NCBI GenBank assembly: GCA_964440345.1
Contig: CAYTSA010000003.1
Coordinates: 36,303-100,302, forward strand
Direction of reading: 5' to 3'
DNA: 64,000 nt
Source: CAYTSA01 sp964440345
GTDB taxonomy: Bacteria > Desulfobacterota > Desulfovibrionia > Desulfovibrionales > Desulfovibrionaceae
The position numbers and the translations under genes are program-made. The notes under the pieces were generated by a model. It saw only the letters and a list, made by a program, of their open reading frames with translations, was not told the DNA's origin and made no database searches. Each line of letters starts with the position of its first letter. Positions within the stretch are counted from its first letter, which is position 1. Positions 9,250 to 16,765 of the stretch are shown here, one piece after another.

Positions 9250-9738
9250 ATGCACATCGATATAATTGAACCAAGCGCCACGCTGCCCACCGACCGCGCC
9301 TGGGTCGTCTCCATGGCCATCAAAAGCTTCAAAGGCCGCAAGAATGTCACTGTCCACCTGTTCCGCGCCGACGTGGACGTCGCGGAAATGGACCAATATA
9401 ACTGGGACAAACTCCTGGGCGACCCCTTTGACCCGGACATCAAGCCGGACCCGGACCTGTCCAAACAAGTGCTGCTGGAGGCCTTCACGCCCCAGGAGCG
9501 CGACCAGCTGCTGGAATATCTGAAGAGCCGCTACCAAGACAGGGTCAACGAGGTGACCGCCTGCCCGCTGAACCTGCCCATTCCCCTAGGGCTGCCCCCG
9601 CTCTCCTCCATCCCGGAAGGCAAGACCATCGGCTTCATCCGTTTCAACCAGATTCCCAACTACACACTGGATTTTTCGGTCCACGGCTTCTACGACCTGG
9701 CCCAGCACGACCCTATCGTAAAGGATGAAGAGGGGTAG
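9250..9738 (+). CDS. Conserved-looking protein of unknown function
   Basis: A 162-residue acidic cytoplasmic protein that I do not recognise. It has no signal peptide, transmembrane segment or cysteine cluster apart from one CPLN. It contains two Pro/Asp-rich stretches (DPFDPDIKPDPD and PLNLPIPLGLPPL) and begins with a beta-rich region (VTVHLFRADVDVAEM). GAGGGA lies 7 bp before the ATG. It diverges from uvrB and is followed by about 400 bp of non-coding DNA, so it is probably monocistronic. Codon use matches its neighbours, so it is probably a real gene. Confidence 0.7.
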   Translation: MHIDIIEPSATLPTDRAWVVSMAIKSFKGRKNVTVHLFRADVDVAEMDQYNWDKLLGDPFDPDIKPDPDLSKQVLLEAFTPQERDQLLEYLKSRYQDRVNEVTACPLNLPIPLGLPPLSSIPEGKTIGFIRFNQIPNYTLDFSVHGFYDLAQHDPIVKDEEG

Positions 9739-10141
9739 ATTGCCGCTCTTCTTTTCCTGGCCCTACGGACCGGGCTCTACCCAGTGCGGCCCTGCGGGGG
9801 GCTCGCCGACACACCCTCACGCCTGCGCCATCCCCCCTGCCCCGAAGGGGCGGCCAGGATAAAGCTCAAGGCCATGGAATGAGGTCGTCCTGTTAATAGA
9901 TGGCGCAAACCCATTGTGGGATGATTTATACCAGAAGTACTGGCCTCATAAAACAACTAACATTGAATAACGAAGAATTTTCGCGCTCACCCAATCTACG
10001 CCGATCCCCGAGCGTCACCCCTACGCACGCAGGCATGACAAATCGGGACGCGCAGCTCGACAGGAAAGGCCGTTACGTTGCCCGATTTACCCAATCAAAT
10101 AAAAGGTTATCAAAACAGAAGCATTCTCGTACAATGTTCCC
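9739..10141. other. Non-coding gap with a small hairpin
   Basis: No convincing gene is seen. A GCCCC-GAA-GGGGC hairpin at 9839-9851 lies between CCTGGCC (about 9757) and GGCCAGG (about 9853), giving a larger imperfect inverted repeat that may end the preceding transcript. The remaining 250 bp is less GC-rich than its surroundings and leads into a pseudogene, so it may be decaying sequence. Confidence 0.4.
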
Positions 10142-11002
10142 ATGACATCCTACACACTGCCTGACGACCACAGGCCATACAACGACAAGTATTTCCTCAA
10201 CTCCAGCCTGATACTGGAAAAGGAAAACATGAACCCCACGGTCACGTATCAGTACTTCATCCGCAAGGGGCCGGGGAAGGTGTACGGCATTGACGAGGCC
10301 CTGGCCATGCTGCGCACATACGCCGACATACCGGCCGCGGGCGGGGAGGTGTGGGCTCTGCCGGAAGCCAGCGAGTACCAGCCCGAAGAGCCGATCATGC
10401 ACGTCACCGGACCGGCGCAGCAAATCATCGAGCTGGAGACCCTGTGTCTGTCTGCCATTTCCGGGCGCACCACCTGGGCCAACGCCGGCGAGCCGGAGCT
10501 GCTCGAAACAGCGGAACTGGCCGCGCGCTTGCGGCAGCTGGCCCCGGACAAGCAGCTCATCCACTTCGGCGCCCGGCACTACCAAAGGAACATCCACAGA
10601 CATTGGCGCCTGGGCCGCAGGACAGGAAAAGGGCCTGGGCGCCATCCCCCACGCCCTGGTCATCATCTTTGCGGATAAATATGGAAAAGAGGAGGCCGCC
10701 ATGCGCGCAACCGAAGCCTTTGACCGCTGGATAGACCCGGCCGCCCCCTGCGCCAGGCCCTGGACGCCGAAGGCTCCCAACACATGAACATCGTGCTCTC
10801 CAGCGGCTTCGGCAACGAAGAAAAGCTGCAAGCCTTTCTGGAAGACGAACGCCAGAACAGCCGGTTGTTCGAATCCCTGGGCATAGGCGAGCTTGTCCCC
10901 TCCTGGCGCGCTACCGCAGACATCGTCAGGGCAAACGGCGATAACCTTTCCAAGACCGGCAGAACGTATACGGAAAACCCGCGGCTGCAAAGGGCGCTGT
11001 GA
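10142..11002 (+). pseudogene. Decayed nicotinate phosphoribosyltransferase
   Basis: The pieces match the nicotinate phosphoribosyltransferase family of NAD salvage but lie in changing frames. Frame one reads through YNDKYFLNSSLILEKENMNP, the substrate loop SGRTTWANAG and LIHFGARHYQ, up to about position 10590. A second frame carries STDIGAWAAG, GLGAIPHALVIIF and RATEAFDRWIDP, up to about 10750. The reading then returns to the first frame with QALDAEGSQHMNIVLSSGF and SKTGRTYTENPRL. About 20 residues are missing at the first break, and the segment expected between WIDP and LDAEG, roughly 90 residues, is missing at the second. The gene is broken by at least two deletions with frameshifts. Confidence 0.85.
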
Positions 11003-11270
11003 GAAAGTGAAGAGGCGGACAACGCCTAAATTCCTGTGCACAAAACAATCCCAGAAAGCACACGCCAAAGCAATGCCGCCTCATCTACAGAACGCGACGT
11101 TTTACACGGACGTCTCTCCACTCCATGGTTTACTGAGCAGTTATCCTCGCCTCATGCCCTCTTTTTCATCTCTGCGCCGTCTGTGTTCATAAAGCATCAG
11201 CGCAACGGTTACCCTCTCATACCCGACAGCTCACTCACCCCTGCCCTTTTCACCCATGTGAGCAGGGAGT

Positions 11271-12728
11271 ATGCTTTGCTGCATCATGAACAAAACCGCG
11301 CAGACATCCGCTGCAGAAAATCAGGAATACGGGACCGTGCTCAGCGTGCGGGGCAGCGTGGTGGACGTCCGCTTTGCCGGAACGCCGCCGCCGCTCAACA
11401 CCGTGCTCACGGCCGGGGAAAATGATTCCATCATCATAGAAATATCGGCGCACCTGGATTCGCGCACGGCCCGCGGCGTGGCCATGACCTCCATCCAGGG
11501 CCTGGGCCTGGGCGAGCCCGTGCGCAACACTGGCGAGCCCATCATGGCCCCTGTGGGCGAGGAGCTGCTGGGCCGCGCCTTTGGCGTATTTGGCCAGCCC
11601 ATAGACAAGAAGGACCCGCCAAACACCAAGGAACGCCGGTCCATCCACCAACCGCCGCCCTCGCTGCAGGACCAGTCCGTCACGGCCGAGGTGTTCCAGA
11701 CCGGGATCAAGGCCATAGACCTGCTCTCGCCCCTGGAGCTGGGCGGCAAGGCCGGGCTTTTCGGCGGCGCGGGCGTGGGCAAGACCGTGCTCATCATGGA
11801 GATGATCCAGAACATGGTGGGCCAGCACGAGGGGGTTTCGCTTTTTTGCGGCATAGGCGAGCGCTGCCGCGAAGGCGAGGAACTCTACCGCGAAATGGAC
11901 GAGGCCGGCGTGCTCAAGAACACGGTCATGGTCTTCGGCCAGATGAACGAACCGCCGGGCGCGCGCTTTCGCGTGGGCCACACCGCCCTGACCATGGCCG
12001 AGTACTTCCGCGACGACGCAGGCAAGAACGTGCTTCTGCTCATAGACAACATTTTCCGCTTCATCCAGGCAGGCATGGAAGTCTCCGGCCTGATGGGCCG
12101 CCTGCCCTCCCGCCTGGGGTATCAACCCACCCTGGGCACTGAGCTGGCCGAGCTGGAGGAGCGCATCTGCTCCAGCGAAAAGGCCTCCATCACCTCGGTG
12201 CAGGCCGTGTACGTGCCCGCGGACGACTTCACCGACCCGGCCGCAGTGCACACCTTCGGCCACTTGTCCGCCTCCATCGTGCTTTCCCGCAAGCGGGCCA
12301 GCCAGGGGCTGTACCCGGCCATCGACCCGCTGCAGTCCAACTCTTCCATGCTGACCCCCCAGGTGGTGGGCCGGCGGCACTACACCGTGGCTCGCGAGGC
12401 TCGGGCCACACTAGCCGAATACGAAGACCTGAAGGACATCATCGCCATGCTGGGCATGGAGGAGTTGAGCCGCGACGACCGCCGCACAGTGAACCGCGCC
12501 CGGCGGCTGGAGCGGTTTCTGACCCAACCCTTTGCCGTGACCGAACAGTTCACCGGCATGGAGGGCCGCATCGTCAACCTGGAGCAATCCATAGACGGCT
12601 GCGAGCGCATACTGAACGACGAGTTCGCCAGCCGGCCGGAAAAGGCCCTGTACATGATCGGGACCGTGGACGAACTACCGGAGCGGGAAGAGGCGCCCGC
12701 TGCAGCCGCTACAGAGGAGGAGGCGTGA
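11271..12728 (+). CDS. atpD: N-type ATPase F1 subunit beta
   Basis: This is the catalytic beta subunit of an N-ATPase, the alternative F-type ATPase whose operon order is atpDCQRBEFAG. Walker A is GGAGVGKTVLIMEM near residue 163. The catalytic segment reads GIGERCREGEELY, where ordinary F1 beta has GERTREG; the Cys form is typical of the N-type branch as I remember it. The length of 485 residues is normal. It is the first gene of the operon. AGGGAG lies only 2 bp from this ATG, and an in-frame ATG at 11286 is an alternative start. It overlaps atpC by 4 bp. Confidence 0.96.
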   Translation: MLCCIMNKTAQTSAAENQEYGTVLSVRGSVVDVRFAGTPPPLNTVLTAGENDSIIIEISAHLDSRTARGVAMTSIQGLGLGEPVRNTGEPIMAPVGEELLGRAFGVFGQPIDKKDPPNTKERRSIHQPPPSLQDQSVTAEVFQTGIKAIDLLSPLELGGKAGLFGGAGVGKTVLIMEMIQNMVGQHEGVSLFCGIGERCREGEELYREMDEAGVLKNTVMVFGQMNEPPGARFRVGHTALTMAEYFRDDAGKNVLLLIDNIFRFIQAGMEVSGLMGRLPSRLGYQPTLGTELAELEERICSSEKASITSVQAVYVPADDFTDPAAVHTFGHLSASIVLSRKRASQGLYPAIDPLQSNSSMLTPQVVGRRHYTVAREARATLAEYEDLKDIIAMLGMEELSRDDRRTVNRARRLERFLTQPFAVTEQFTGMEGRIVNLEQSIDGCERILNDEFASRPEKALYMIGTVDELPEREEAPAAAATEEEA

Positions 12729-13153
12729 GGCTGATCATCTCCCTGCCGACTGAAACCGTGGTGGACCAGTCCGTGCGCCGGGTAGCGGCCGAAGGGCTGG
12801 AAGGCCGTTTCACCCTGCTGCCGCGGCACGTGGACTGCGTGTCCGGCCTAGTTCCCGGCGTGCTCTCCTTTACGCCGGCGCCGGACGCTGCTGGAGCGGA
12901 AGATGAAGATCAGCCCCAGCCCGCCGAGCGCTTCGCAGCCATTGACGAAGGCATACTGGTCAAATGCGGGGACGAGACGCGCATATCCGTACGCAACGCC
13001 GCTCTGGGCGGCGAGCTGGGCGAGCTGGAGCGCATTGTGCGGGAACAGTTTCAGGAAGTGAGCGAACAAGAGGAGAAGGTCCGCTCCGCCGCCGCGCGGC
13101 TGGAGGCGGGGTTTGCCCGAAAATTTCTGGAGTGGCGCAAGAGCTATGGCTGA
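12725..13153 (+). CDS. atpC: N-type ATPase F1 subunit epsilon
   Basis: The 142-residue epsilon subunit of the F1 stalk, which couples and inhibits rotation. The N-terminal beta-sandwich is recognisable (LIISLPTETVVDQSVRRV, then GRFTLLPRHVDCV). A variable acidic Pro-rich loop follows, and the C-terminal helix has charged heptads (ELERIVREQFQEVSEQEEK). The GTG start overlaps the atpD stop as GTGA, a translational-coupling arrangement. The 3' end overlaps atpQ by 8 bp. The position directly after atpD is as expected in N-ATPase operons. Confidence 0.9.
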   Translation: MRLIISLPTETVVDQSVRRVAAEGLEGRFTLLPRHVDCVSGLVPGVLSFTPAPDAAGAEDEDQPQPAERFAAIDEGILVKCGDETRISVRNAALGGELGELERIVREQFQEVSEQEEKVRSAAARLEAGFARKFLEWRKSYG

Positions 13154-13454
13154 GAAAAACGGCAAGAAGCCCAAAGCAACCCAAGAGCACTGGCGCCGCA
13201 ACGTGCAGTCCGCGGAAGAGCGTCGCCTCAAAGGCCGCCAGCAGGACAAGGGCGTGTGGTTCGGCCTGGGCATGATGGGCCTGGTAGGCTGGTCAGTGGC
13301 CATCCCCACGGTGCTGGGCGTGGCCTTGGGCGTGCACCTGGACTCTCAGTTCGAGGACCAGCGCTCCTGGACGCTGATGCTGTTGTTCATTGGCATTGTC
13401 ATAGGCTGCTTGAACGCGTGGTTCTGGGTCAAACGGGAGTCCGGCGATGACTGA
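13146..13454 (+). CDS. atpQ: N-ATPase small membrane subunit, AtpI/AtpQ type
   Basis: A 102-residue protein with a highly charged N-terminus (about 45 residues) followed by two transmembrane helices, GMMGLVGWSVAIPTVLGVAL and a second one ending NAWFWVKRES. This is the layout of the AtpI superfamily, whose N-ATPase member is called AtpQ. A role in rotor assembly or in Mg2+/Ca2+ handling has been suggested for the superfamily. The start ATG lies inside the last codons of atpC, and its end overlaps the antiporter gene by 8 bp, so these genes are tightly coupled. Confidence 0.8.
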   Translation: MAEKNGKKPKATQEHWRRNVQSAEERRLKGRQQDKGVWFGLGMMGLVGWSVAIPTVLGVALGVHLDSQFEDQRSWTLMLLFIGIVIGCLNAWFWVKRESGDD

Positions 13455-14670
13455 CGCAACCCCGCACTATGCTGAGCTCATATTGCTCACGGGCGTTGTC
13501 GTGGCCGTCGCCGTACTGATACAATCGGCCCTGGAGCGGTCCGCGCTGCCGCCTCTGGTGGGCTTTCTAGCTTTCAGCCTGGGCTTGCGGCTCCTTTCGG
13601 AGCACATGACCATGCCTTCGGAATGGCCGGACATCCTGCTCTTTTTTTCCAAAATTGGGCTGGTGACGCTGCTGTTTCGCATAGGGCTGGAGAGCGACCT
13701 GGCTGCGCTGTTCCGGGAACTGGGCCCGGCCGCCAAAGTTGGATTGGTGAACGTGCTGGGCTCATTGGCTGTGGGCTTTGCCACATGCTATTGGCTGCTC
13801 TCGCTGCACCTGGCCGCCAGCCTGGCGGTGGGCGTGGCCTTTGCCGCCACCAGCGTGGGGGTATCCGTCAGTCTGTGGCGGGACGCCGGCGCGTTGCGGT
13901 CGCCCAACGGCGCGCTGCTGGTGGACGTGGCCGAACTGGACGACATGGCCGCCATCTTCCTCATGGCGCTGCTCTTTTCCCTGCTGCCGGTGGCCGAGTT
14001 GGGACAGGGCGCCGGGTCGCTGATTACGTCCATATGCGCAACCACCGGGATGTTCCTGGTGCAATTTATGGCCTTTGCCGCGGCCTGTTTTTTCTTTTCA
14101 AAATACCTGGCCGATCCTTTGACCAATTTTCTCACCACCCACGAACGCACGCCTCACCCGGTGCTCATTGTCAGCGGGCTGGGCATGGTCATTGCCTCAC
14201 TGGCCGGAATGCTCGGTTTTTCTCTGGCCATAGGCGCATTTCTGGGCGGCCTGGCCTTTTCACGCGAATCCGGTTCACTGGACATCCAACACGGCTTTGT
14301 CCCGCTGTATGAACTGTTCAGCCCGTTCTTTTTCATAGGCGTGGGATACGAACTGGACCCGGCCGTGCTGTTCTCGGCCGTGGGCTTGGGTCTGCTCTTT
14401 TTCGTCATGTCCGTACTGGCCAAGGTGGTCACCACCGGTGTTCCAGCCTGTCTGCTTCGCGGTCCTGCGGCCGGGCTGCTCATAGGCGTTTCCGTGGTCC
14501 CCCGCGCTGAAATAACGCTGGTGGCGGCGCACAAGTCGGCCCAAATCAGCAAGCATGTAACGCCGGATATCTACGCCGCGCTGGTCTTCACCTCTGCAGC
14601 AACCTGTCTGGTCGCGGCCATGGCCGTGCGCTCATTGCTGCAGCGCTGGCCACAGCAGGAGGCGACATGA
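13447..14670 (+). CDS. Cation:proton antiporter (CPA2/Kef-like) inside the N-ATPase operon
   Basis: A 407-residue membrane protein with about 11-12 hydrophobic helices and the monovalent cation:proton antiporter-2 pattern. PPLVGFLAFSLGLRL is in helix 2-3, LLFRIGLESDL follows, and VDVAELDDMAAIFLMALLF places the paired acidic residues expected at the ion site. There is no C-terminal TrkA domain. It overlaps atpQ by 8 bp and atpR by 4 bp, so it is translated as part of the ATPase operon. A Na+/H+ or K+/H+ exchanger here would link the ion gradient to the ATPase; the ion is not decided by the sequence. Confidence 0.88.
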   Translation: MTDATPHYAELILLTGVVVAVAVLIQSALERSALPPLVGFLAFSLGLRLLSEHMTMPSEWPDILLFFSKIGLVTLLFRIGLESDLAALFRELGPAAKVGLVNVLGSLAVGFATCYWLLSLHLAASLAVGVAFAATSVGVSVSLWRDAGALRSPNGALLVDVAELDDMAAIFLMALLFSLLPVAELGQGAGSLITSICATTGMFLVQFMAFAAACFFFSKYLADPLTNFLTTHERTPHPVLIVSGLGMVIASLAGMLGFSLAIGAFLGGLAFSRESGSLDIQHGFVPLYELFSPFFFIGVGYELDPAVLFSAVGLGLLFFVMSVLAKVVTTGVPACLLRGPAAGLLIGVSVVPRAEITLVAAHKSAQISKHVTPDIYAALVFTSAATCLVAAMAVRSLLQRWPQQEAT

Positions 14671-14960
14671 CGCCGGCCGCCTCCATGGCGCTCTCCTTTG
14701 CCGCAGGCGCTGGTCTTGGAACGCTCTATTTCTGGGGCCTGTGGCTCACGGTGCGGCGGCTGCCGCGCAGCAAAAGTCCTGGCTTGCTGGTCTTTTGCAG
14801 CTTTCTGCTGCGCATGACCCTTTTCTGCGGAGGACTCTTTGCCGTGACCCGCGGCCAGCCCTGGGAGACTGCGGCCTGCGTGGCCGGCTTTGTGGCCGCG
14901 CGGCTCATCGTTTCCCGGCGCTACGGACCCAACGCTTTTAAACTACACTGGGGGCAATAA
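14667..14960 (+). CDS. atpR: N-ATPase small membrane subunit AtpR
   Basis: A 97-residue protein with three hydrophobic segments. An arginine lies within the second one (SFLLRMTLFCGGLF) and basic clusters flank it (TVRRLPRSK, AARLIVSRRYG). AtpR is found only in N-ATPase operons, where membrane arginines are proposed to pair with the rotor carboxylates during assembly. The ATG overlaps the antiporter stop by 4 bp, and the stop overlaps the atpB start as TAATG. Operon position between atpQ and atpB supports the call. Confidence 0.82.
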   Translation: MTPAASMALSFAAGAGLGTLYFWGLWLTVRRLPRSKSPGLLVFCSFLLRMTLFCGGLFAVTRGQPWETAACVAGFVAARLIVSRRYGPNAFKLHWGQ

Positions 14961-15658
14961 TGGGAATAAAAGACATCAGCCCAGACCAGGTGCTCTACTT
15001 CGTCTGGGGATTTATCAAAATCAACGCAACGATAGCGTTCACCTGGGGCGTCATGCTGCTGCTTGTTATCGTGGCCGTTATCGCCACGCGCAACATATCG
15101 CCCAACACGGCGCCGTCGCGCTGGCAGAATTTCCTGGAAGTCGTCGTGGCCCAGATTCGCAGCCAGATTCGCGAGATCAGCCACCAGGAGCCGGCCATCT
15201 ATCTGCCCTTCGTGGGCACGCTGTTCCTGTTCATCGCCACGTGCAACCTGTTGGCCGTGGTTCCCTGGTTCATCCCGCCCACGGCCTCGCTCTCCACCAC
15301 CGCGGCCCTGGCCATCTGCGTGTTCGTTTCCGTCTTCATATACGGCATAGCCAAGAAAGGTCCCAAAAACTACTTCCTGCAATACATCAAACCCACGCCG
15401 CTCATGCTGCCGTTCAACATATTGGGCGAGCTGTCGCGAACGCTGGCCCTGGCCGTGCGTTTATTCGGCAACATCATGAGCGGCGCCAAGATAGCGGCCA
15501 TACTGCTGGCCATTGCGCCGCTGCTGTTCCCGGTGGTCATGAACGCCCTGGGCCTGCTCACAGGAATGATCCAGGCGTACATCTTCGCCGTGCTGGCCAT
15601 GGTCTACATCGCCTCGGCCACGCGCCAGCAGCAGGCGGAAAACGAGGATAACCAGTAA
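14960..15658 (+). CDS. atpB: N-type ATPase Fo subunit a
   Basis: The 232-residue stator channel subunit. The helix carrying the essential stator arginine is clear (SRTLALAVRLFGNIMSG near residue 165), followed by IAPLLFPVVMNALGLL and QAYIFAVLAMVYIA. The N-terminus is short and starts straight before the first transmembrane helix, as is typical for the N-type branch. It overlaps atpR by one base. The subunit provides the half-channels for the translocated ion. Confidence 0.95.
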   Translation: MGIKDISPDQVLYFVWGFIKINATIAFTWGVMLLLVIVAVIATRNISPNTAPSRWQNFLEVVVAQIRSQIREISHQEPAIYLPFVGTLFLFIATCNLLAVVPWFIPPTASLSTTAALAICVFVSVFIYGIAKKGPKNYFLQYIKPTPLMLPFNILGELSRTLALAVRLFGNIMSGAKIAAILLAIAPLLFPVVMNALGLLTGMIQAYIFAVLAMVYIASATRQQQAENEDNQ

Positions 15659-15682
15659 AACCACACGTTGGAGGAAACGACT

Positions 15683-15961
15683 ATGGATAACATCAGCCTC
15701 ATTGGAATGGCCTCGGCCATTACCGCCGGTCTGACCATCGCCATTGGCGCCATAGGCCCGGCCCTGGGCGAAGGCCGCGCCGTGGCCAGCGCCCTGGAAG
15801 CCATAGCCCAGCAGCCGGACGAAACCGCCACCATTACCCGGACCCTGTTCGTGGGCCTGGCCATGATCGAGTCCACGGCAATCTACTGTTTCGTGGTCTC
15901 CATGATCCTGCTTTTCGCCAACCCTTTTTGGGACCAGGCGGTCACCGCGGCGGGAGGATAA
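15683..15961 (+). CDS. atpE: N-type ATPase Fo subunit c with a Na+-type ion site
   Basis: A 92-residue rotor-ring subunit with two transmembrane helices. Helix 1 has GAIGPALGEGRA and helix 2 has IESTAIYCF. EST with a tyrosine three residues on is the ligand set of Na+-binding c subunits such as that of Ilyobacter. The position of the Ilyobacter helix-1 glutamine is a glutamate here (GEG), so the site has two carboxylates, as in Fusobacterium. I chose the ATG 7 bp after GGAGGA; an upstream in-frame ATG adds five residues and has no ribosome site. Confidence 0.95.
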   Translation: MDNISLIGMASAITAGLTIAIGAIGPALGEGRAVASALEAIAQQPDETATITRTLFVGLAMIESTAIYCFVVSMILLFANPFWDQAVTAAGG

Positions 15962-15964
15962 GCC

Positions 15965-16762
15965 ATGCTCATCGACTGGTTCACAGTAGGCGCACAGATT
16001 CTCAACTTTTTGGTGCTTGTGGTCCTGCTGAAAATATTCCTGTACGACCGCATCGTGCGCGCCATGGATGAACGCGAGCAGACCATACAGGAACGGCTGG
16101 ACACGGCCGAACAAAAACAACACGCCGCCGACAAGGAGCGGAAGGAATTCCAAAAGGAACGGCGGCAGTTGGAGCAGCAGAAAAGCGAGGAGCTGGCCAA
16201 GGCCAGGGACAAGGCCAAGGAAGAGCGCGAAAAGCTATTGCAACAAGCCAGGAAAGAAGTGCAGGAGGAACGCCGTAAGTGGGAAAAATCCGTCCACTCG
16301 GACGCCGAAACGCTCATCCGATCCCTGCGGGCCACGGCCGCCGACCAGGTCTTTGCCCTGGCGTCCCGCGTACTGCAGGACGTAGCCGGCGCAAACCTGC
16401 AGGAACAGCTTGCCGACGGCTTCATCCGCCGCCTCAAGGACGCGGAGCCCAAAGAGATGGAAGAACTGCGCCAGGCGGCCATAAAGAACAATAACACCGT
16501 GGCCGTGCGCAGCCCGACGGAGCTTTCAGACTCACAGCGCAACGCCGTCGAGAGCGAGCTGCATGAACTGCTCTTCAAGAATGTAGAAGTGACCTACGAG
16601 CAGGATCCGGACATGGAGCCGGGCGTGCTCGTGGCCGCCGGCAGCGTTTCCCTGGACTGGTCTGCTGCGGGACGGCTGGACGAATTGGAGGACTACGCGA
16701 GAAAAGCGCTCTCCAGAATGCAGTCCGGCGGCCCGGCGCAACCCTCCGGACAGGAGGGCTGA
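15965..16762 (+). CDS. atpF: N-type ATPase subunit b with delta-like C-terminus
   Basis: A 265-residue peripheral-stalk subunit, about 100 longer than a usual b subunit. Residues 1-25 form the membrane anchor (TVGAQILNFLVLVVLLKIF). Residues 35-120 form a long charged coiled coil. The last 100 residues resemble the C-terminal half of subunit delta (TVAVRSPTELSDSQRNAVE, then EPGVLVAAGSVSLDWSAAGR). No atpH (delta) gene is present in the operon, so this tail probably replaces delta. The gap to atpE is 3 bp and to atpA 3 bp. Confidence 0.9.
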   Translation: MLIDWFTVGAQILNFLVLVVLLKIFLYDRIVRAMDEREQTIQERLDTAEQKQHAADKERKEFQKERRQLEQQKSEELAKARDKAKEEREKLLQQARKEVQEERRKWEKSVHSDAETLIRSLRATAADQVFALASRVLQDVAGANLQEQLADGFIRRLKDAEPKEMEELRQAAIKNNNTVAVRSPTELSDSQRNAVESELHELLFKNVEVTYEQDPDMEPGVLVAAGSVSLDWSAAGRLDELEDYARKALSRMQSGGPAQPSGQEG

Positions 16763-16765
16763 GCC

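Noticed and set aside
9900..10145. 81-codon forward frame before the phosphoribosyltransferase remnant
   Set aside because: No ribosome site, odd composition and no similarity; part of decaying DNA.
11036..11425. Frame overlapping the atpD start
   Set aside because: It is out of frame with atpD and ends inside it without any family feature.
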